Assembly (NCBI RefSeq): GCF_002288925.2
Contig: NW_022098076.1
Coordinates: forward strand, 92,432,405 to 92,496,404
Direction: 5' to 3'
Length of the DNA: 64,000 bases
Origin: Delphinapterus leucas
Lineage: Eukaryota > Chordata > Mammalia > Artiodactyla > Monodontidae
A program made the translations under genes and the position numbers. The notes under the pieces are model-generated. The model was not told the origin of the DNA. It did no database searches and worked only from the letters and a program-made list of their open reading frames with translations. Position 1 is the stretch's first letter. The number at the start of each line of letters is the position of its first letter. This document shows, one piece after another, positions 58,178 to 64,000 of this stretch.

Positions 58178-58354
58178 GGGGGCTTCCCTGGTGGCACAGT
58201 GGTTGAGAAGCTGCCTGCCAATGCAGGGGACGCGGGTTCATGCCCCGGTCCGGGAGGGTCCCACATGCCGCGGAGCAGCTGGACCCGTGAGCCATGGCCA
58301 CTGAGCCTGCACGTCCGGATCCTGTGCTCCAAAACGGGAGAGGCCACAGCAGTG
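58178..58354 (+). mobile_element. CHR-type SINE, 3'-truncated and tailless
   Basis: Normal head and body but stops at GGCCACAGCAGTG with no AGAGGCC end and no A-tail. AGTGCT flanks both sides (58172-58177 and 58351-58356). It lies inside the older L1. Confidence 0.9.
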
Positions 58355-58727
58355 CTTTGTCACATTTACATACTGAGGATATTTTCTCCCAGTCTGTGCC
58401 TTGTGTTTTCATTTTCTTACTGAAGTTTTTATATAAGCAGAAATTTTTAATTGTGACAAAATCCAATTTATCAATTTTGGATTTGATGATTAGTGCTGTT
58501 TAAAAACTGTCCAGGAAATCTTTGCCTACCCCAAGTTTTCAAAAACATTCTCCTAGATTTTCTTCTAGAAATTTTATAGCTTTAGATTTAAGTTTAGGTC
58601 GAAAATATTTCATGATTTAATTATTGTGTAATGTGTTAGTTAAGGGTCAAACTTTATTTTCTCTATAGATATCCAGCGGTTTGGGCTCCACTTATCAAAA
58701 AAAGATTTTCCTTTCTTTGCTGAATTT

Positions 58728-58770
58728 TCTTGGTGCCTTGTTAAAATCAAGTGACCACCGTGGTAGCCTG
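58728..58770. repeat. Left arm of a perfect 43-bp inverted repeat
   Basis: From TCTTGGTGCCTTG to GTGGTAGCCTG, the exact reverse complement of 60207-60249. Outside the 43 bases the match stops on both sides. Confidence 0.97.
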
Positions 58771-58899
58771 AATCCCTGTAACCTGTTTTTTTTAAATGTC
58801 TTTTTCTCTCTGTCCTTCAGTTTGGGTAATTTTACTGACCATTCCTCAGGTTCACTCTGATCCTTTCTTCTACATTATCCAATCTATTGCTAATACTAT

Positions 58900-59560
58900 T
58901 CAAAGATTTTTTAAATTGGAAAGCTTTGTATTTTTCAGTTCTACAATTTCCATTTGGTTCATTTTTAGAGTCATCAAATCTTTCCTTAAATTCCCTATGT
59001 CTTCTTCCATTATATCCATCTTTCTCATAGTTATTTTATAGTACTCCTCTGCTAATTTCCACATCGAGGTCATCTGTGAATCTTTTCCAACTGATTATTT
59101 TTTTCTTGACTGTGAGCCTCATTTTCTTGATTCTTCTTGTGTCTAGTAATTCTTTATTGTACACTGGACATAGAGGACATTACATTTCAGAGACTCTGGA
59201 TTCTATTGCCTTCTTTTGAAGAGTGCTGAATTTGGTTCTATCAGGGAGGGGAGTTACCTCAACCCTTCACAGCACCTTGATCTTGTAGAGACTTGGTTCT
59301 AGGCTTTGCTACAGCATGTGTATTTTGATTTTCCTGTCATACCCCTTAGTCCTCTAATGTCATCTTACTATTAAGGTATAGTCCTTCTGTGGTTTCCATG
59401 AAAGGCTCAAGGTGTTTGCCAAGCCCTCTAACTTGATAGGACTTGAATTCCTAACTTTGTCTTCCTAGCATGGGACAGCTGCTGAAATCTCTGCTCCGTT
59501 CTTCCAGGCTTCCAGCTTCCATGTGAATTTCCTGGAGTTTCACTCCACACACGCATTGTT
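58900..59560. mobile_element. Ancient L1M/HAL1-like segment, copy 2
   Basis: GTATTTTTCAGTTCTACAATTTCCATTTGG, TTCTTGACTGTGAGCCTCATTTTC, GAGACTCTGGATTC, the same word order as 44700-45665. It lies inside the putative inverted segment. Confidence 0.6.
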
Positions 59561-60206
59561 CAGGACTCAGCCATGGCTTCTACATAAGTTAGTATGCAGA
59601 TCTTGAGGCTTAGCCCTCTCTGCATCCCTTTTTCTGGGATTTCCTCACTGAATTGCCAGCTGTACTTGTAGTCTCAGGCCCTAACATCTATTCCCAATCC
59701 AATAACTCTTGAATTATTTTCCCAGTGCACCTTGAGGACTGGAGAATATCCTCTGGGGAAGCGGATATCACCTTTTACTTCCCTTAATTCAAAGGTTGTA
59801 GCCGCTCCAGTCTCTATCTGCTTTGATTACTCTTCAGTGGGTACTTTTATATTTTGTTTGAGGTTTATAATGGTTATTGACAGGAGGATTAGTTTGAGGT
59901 AAGCTTCCTCTCCATCACTAGAAGTGAAAAGTCCTTATTTTTAAAACCAACTGAATTAATAGTTAATAAATCCCATGCGAGGAGAAAATTGGTATCACTG
60001 CCAGTCAGTGAGTATTTGTAGCATTTCTCTTGCACAAATAAAAAGAAAACTGGTCTTCACATCCTATTTTATATAGCACCATGTGAAAGGGCTCTCTATT
60101 CAGTCAAGCCATGAACATTTTCTAAACACTCATGGACCCATGACCCTGAATAAGGCTCTCTTGGGGGATGAAAAGACAATCCTGGGTTTGGGGCTCAGGA
60201 ACGCCC

Positions 60207-60249
60207 CAGGCTACCACGGTGGTCACTTGATTTTAACAAGGCACCAAGA
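60207..60249. repeat. Right arm of the 43-bp inverted repeat
   Basis: From CAGGCTACCAC to GGCACCAAGA. It encloses a 1436-bp segment with the left arm. Confidence 0.97.
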
Positions 60250-63200
60250 GTGCTGCGGAGAACTGACTGAAGGGGTTGGCTAAGGAGCCGGTTCTGTGTG
60301 CAAGAGGACAGCCACTCTCAGCTTTTCTCCCTGGAGACAAGCATGGCATGTAATTATCCTGAATGTGACATCCTCCTGCAAAAGCACCTCATTTGTGCAA
60401 AATTCCTGCCACTCGGTAGCACTCAGTGGAGGTAAAATTATTACGGTAATAACACTTATCACCAATAATTTCACAAACTTCAGCTTTTTAACTATCACTA
60501 GTCATGAATTACCAGTAACACATTTGACACCTATTGGGAAGCTCCAGAATTACTGCAAAGGCTACGATGGAGCCATTCTGGAGTTTGGAGTGTGCAACGT
60601 GATGGAAGTGTACTTCGGAGGGTTATTCTGGCTTTGGTAGTTAGGAAGGCTCAGATAGGGACAGCACAGAATGGGAGCTCTGATGGCCCACGGATGGACT
60701 TCAAAGTATCACCCTTTAAAATTGTGCTCAATTTCCTGTTTAGGTGCCCTTTACTTTCTTCCTTCCTTTTTTTTTTTTTTTTTTTTTTGGTGGGTGAGAG
60801 GAATCCAGCCTTTATCAGATTTTCAAAGGAGTTCACAATCCCCCCAAATTTAAGAATTATTGATCTAGAAACCAGACTTTTTTTTATCATGAACTCAATC
60901 AGCAAATATTTTAAAATACACCCCAAATTTTATATATTTATTTATGTGTAAATTATGTTGATAATCTATTTTCCTCTGTTATATCAGGGCACAATATCCA
61001 TTAAAAATGAGGTTAATCATTAATAATAGGAAATGTAAATTTGTGTTTCAAATTGTTTGGGATGATTAGTCATTGTCCTCATCATACCTAATACCCTGAT
61101 ATTGAGGGCAGAGAAGAGTTCCTCCTGAGTTAGAAATGTGTCTCTCATTCTCTTGTTTGTCTGTGATTTGGGGAAAATATTTTCTTGAGAATCTTTTAAA
61201 TCCTTTGAAGCCATTTATCTACCCTTTGAGTCTCAGTTAAAACTAGACTATGTAACCCATAAATCCATTTCTTGTTCATGCAAATACATCAAAATATTCT
61301 GAAAATGGTCTAATGAGAGAGAATGCCATTAGCAGCCCCTGGGAATACCTTGTGTATCATTATGACATGACCTGTGACCACTTAAAGTGAGGTTATAGAT
61401 CATACATTAACATTTGATCTATAACATTCTTATTTTTAGTTTAAAATACATATTAATGGAAGTTCTAGTATGTTTCTCCTGCACCCCAGTGTATTGTTCC
61501 ATGCACCCCACCCTGGAGACCTCAAGTTCAGGAGATGATTTACTGCAAGTCACCCACAGGTGTGGCAAGGTGAACCAGGTACAGAACATCATGGAGTCAG
61601 CAAAGATGCGGAAGGGGGATAGGGATAGAATCAATCAGGGATGAAGGATAAGATAAATTTAAAAATCCAACGTGATTCCAAAGTTTTAACTCCAAGAGAC
61701 ATGAAAACATAACTGGAAGTGGTGGTATCCTGGGAGAGAAGAGGCATTTAGAATGACAAGATTGGGTCGGGAGAAGGATCAGTCCAATTTTCTGCTTTGA
61801 GATGCTGAGAGAGGAAAGAGACAAAGGCCAGCCGGCCACTGGAGACAAACCATTAACCTCCCAGGCGTGGTGGCGACCCTGACCTCAGCCAGCTCCCCTC
61901 TGGGCATGATTTTGGCTCCATGTTCTGTCCACTGCCTTTCAAGCCATCCTTGTGAGTGGCTGTGATTCTCCCTAGCCTTCCTCCAGCTGTAATCCAAGGG
62001 AGGTTTTTCCATCCTCTGTTAATTGGAAGAGTAAGGCTGGAACACGAGTGAATGATGTTTGAACCACATGGAAGGCTCACGGCCCATGTGACTGTCCTTC
62101 AGAGGTCCCTATCAGAGCAGCTCTGAGTCACCATCCAGCCTGGATGACTCCCCCAGAGATGCCCATTAACTTCTTCCCCCAGCCGGCTCACAGGCTTGCC
62201 TAATGAGGTCCCAAACAAAAGGAACAGTGTGTCATGAGTGGAAAGTCCACGTGGGGTCCCCTGTGTGGTGCCCCTCACCGAGGCTGCCTTCACGTATTCA
62301 TGGACCCTTCCTGAAGGGCATCTGTATCTTCGTGAAGAGCCTCAGTACCAGGCTTGGAGATTCTCTTGCCCGTGACATCAGACCTCTGATGCGGCTTCTC
62401 TGAAGTAACCCCTTGTGGGTAGTATAATCACCTGGAATAAGAAAAGGGCCACATGGGAGGGGCTAGTGCTGGTGGCACAATACGGTCTTCTAGGTAGAAG
62501 CAAGTTCGTGGACTACCACGCAGGAGAGGCTGAGAGTCCAGAGCAAATAGAAACCCACAGCTTCTTGGTAAGCCTGTGGCTCAGCCTGATGGATGGGGTC
62601 TTGCAGGTTTCTGTATCCCTCAAGGGGCACCCCAAGAACAGGCGACAGCCACAAAGCTGCCTAATGTCCTTGCCCACCACCCCACGCCCCAGCAGGAGCT
62701 GCTACCCTATTCGTTCCAGACCCAGGCCTCTGCGGAGAGGAGCTGGAGAACCACTTATTGATTGCCCTTGTGTCAAGCCCTGAGATACATCTTTATATGG
62801 ACTGCCCCCACCCTGACAATGCAGGGGTCATATCCCCATTTAAAGGCAAGAACTGATTCCAGAGGGAGAAGCAGACAGTTGGAGAGCACATCACCAAAGA
62901 AGGAGGAAGCATACGGATGGTGGTTCAGGAGGTCATGACATCATGGGACCACCTGAGGACCAGCAACATGGGTTCTGATGATTCCCAAAAGGTTGGCCTT
63001 TCCCAGATGTGGGTGGTTGATGGGGGAGAGATGGGAGACAGAATTCACCCTAGTGTCTGAGAACACTGTGTAGGGACCGAACTATTCAGAAATTCCTCCA
63101 GTCGGTCCCTGAGGCAGTGAGTCCCCTGTCTCTGTACAAAACCCAGTTGGGATGGTGAGGAGGGGGTTGGAACCTGGACTCAGTCCCCAAAGTCAGCCAG

Positions 63201-63380
63201 ACGCTCTCATTACGATTGAAGCAGTGGCACATTCCGTCCCCAATGAGGGCGGAAAGATGAGCACATCATCAGATCAGCACAGAATTCAAGGGCTAGGATA
63301 GTCGCCTGATGTTCTGAGGAAGACCAGTGAGGAGAGTCAAGGAGCAGCCTGGAGAGTTGGGAAGACTTCCTCCAGAGTGG
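60250..63380. other. Intergenic, mostly unresolved
   Basis: A poly-T run lies at about 60767-60788. The rest has only chance frames and unresolved old repeats. No exon of the expected next gene (LRRFIP1) is recognised. Confidence 0.4.
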
Positions 63381-63388
63381 AGATGGGT

Positions 63389-63494
63389 TAAGAGTGGTTA
63401 AGACTCAGCGCTTCCACTGCACGGGGCATGGGTTTGATCCCTGGTCGGGGAACCAAGATCCTGCATGCCACGCAGCAGAGCCCAAAAAAAAAAT
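63389..63494 (+). mobile_element. tRNA-derived SINE
   Basis: GAGTGGTTAAGACTCAGCGC, box B GGTTTGATCCCTGG, GAACCAAGATCCTGCATGCC, A-rich tail. Confidence 0.85.
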
Positions 63495-63599
63495 GTTTTT
63501 TAATTTTTTTTGAATTTTATTTTTTTATACAGCACGTTCTTATTAGTTATCTATTTTATACATATTAGTGTATATATGTCAATCAAAAAAGAAAGGAGA

Positions 63600-63892
63600 G
63601 GGCTTCCCTGGTGGCGCAGTGGTTGAGAGTCTGCCTGCCAATGCAGGGGACACGGGTTCGAGCCCTGGTCTGGGAAGATCCCACATGCCGCGGAGCAACT
63701 AGGCCCGTGAGCCATAACTACTGAGCCTGCGCGTCTGGAGCTTGTGCTCTGCAACAAGAGAAGCCTCGACAGTGAGAGGCCCGCGCACCACAACGAAGAG
63801 TAGCCCCCGCTCACCAAAACTAGAGAAAGCCCACGTGTAGCAATGAAGACCCAACGCAGCCAAAAATAAAAATTAATTAATTAAAAAAAAAA
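63600..63892 (+). mobile_element. CHR-type SINE, long form
   Basis: GGCTTCCCTGGTGGCGCAG head, GGTTCGAGCCCTGG box B, GAGTAGCCCCCGCTCACC, tail AAAAATAAAAATTAATTAATTAAAAAAAA. Confidence 0.93.
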
Positions 63893-63897
63893 TTCAG

Positions 63898-64000
63898 GGA
63901 CTTCCCTGGTGGTCCAGTGGTTAAGAATCCACCTTCCAGGGGCTTCCCTGGTGGCGCAGTGGTTGAGAGTCTGCCTGCCAATGCAGGGGACACGGGTTCG
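63898..64000 (+). mobile_element. Two SINEs, one inserted into the other, cut by the window end
   Basis: A tRNA-SINE head (CTTCCCTGGTGGTCCAGTGG, AAGAATCCACCTTCCAGG) is interrupted at 63940 by the head of a CHR-type SINE that runs out of the window at box B. Confidence 0.85.

Larger units (their letters stand above)
58054..58770 (-). mobile_element. Ancient L1, right piece of the nested stack
   Basis: Resumes the older L1 (AAGTGTCTGTTTAAG, TTTGCCTACCCCAAG, TTAAGGGTCAAACTTTATTTTC, AAGATTTTCCTTTC, TTCTTGGTGCC). It is interrupted by a SINE at 58178-58354. The L1 text stops abruptly at the 43-bp inverted repeat 58728-58770. Confidence 0.85.

Noticed and set aside
60280..60640. Frame of 114 codons that looked like a short protein
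   Set aside because: No start context, splice site or conserved motif; adjacent frames are similar in length.

Overview
The window is mammalian genomic DNA, almost certainly from a cetacean. It carries many copies of the tRNA-derived CHR-type SINE that begins GGCTTCCCTGGTGGCGCAG, together with young artiodactyl-type L1 3' ends, ancient L1M and L2/MIR relics, MaLR-type LTRs and hAT DNA-transposon fossils. There is no bacterial-style gene density. The genes are split by large introns with GT/AG splice sites, and most long open frames are chance frames in GC-rich or repetitive DNA.

Two real genes can be read. PRLH (prolactin-releasing peptide precursor) lies on the + strand, with coding exons at 11518-11593 and 12092-12255. 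A TATA box and a probable noncoding first exon sit about 1.9 kb upstream, at about 9558-9633. RAB17 (small GTPase) lies on the - strand, with five coding exons between 18594 and 32507 that splice in phase to a 213-residue protein ending in the prenylation signal CCAH. Convergent PRLH/RAB17 order matches the mammalian block MLPH-PRLH-RAB17-LRRFIP1 (human 2q37.3, from memory). MLPH should therefore end just left of the window and LRRFIP1 should start to its right. Neither is visible here.

Layout. 1-9.5 kb: intergenic, including a 1.09-kb block present twice (1-1091 and 6360-7449) with one difference, an L1 3' end, a SINE, two LTR relics and CA-rich repeats. 9.5-12.4 kb: PRLH. 12.4-18.2 kb: intergenic, with L1 and SINE relics. 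18.2-32.5 kb: RAB17 coding region and introns, which hold a GTCCTGTACACAC minisatellite, two local duplications, SINEs and LTRs. 32.5-39 kb: probable RAB17 first intron and possibly its noncoding first exon. 39-64 kb: gene-free, dominated by LTRs, L1 (including a decayed ORF2 piece at 45.7-46.9 kb), an unidentified processed pseudogene at 55 kb, a nested L1-in-L1-plus-SINE stack at 56.3-58.8 kb, and a possible 1.4-kb inversion marked by a perfect 43-bp inverted repeat.

The most interesting signal is in PRLH. Compared with human and bovine precursors as I recall them, the cetacean precursor lacks eight residues exactly at the signal-peptide/mature-peptide junction, while the amidated PrRP20 part is intact. 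No new multi-gene system was found.
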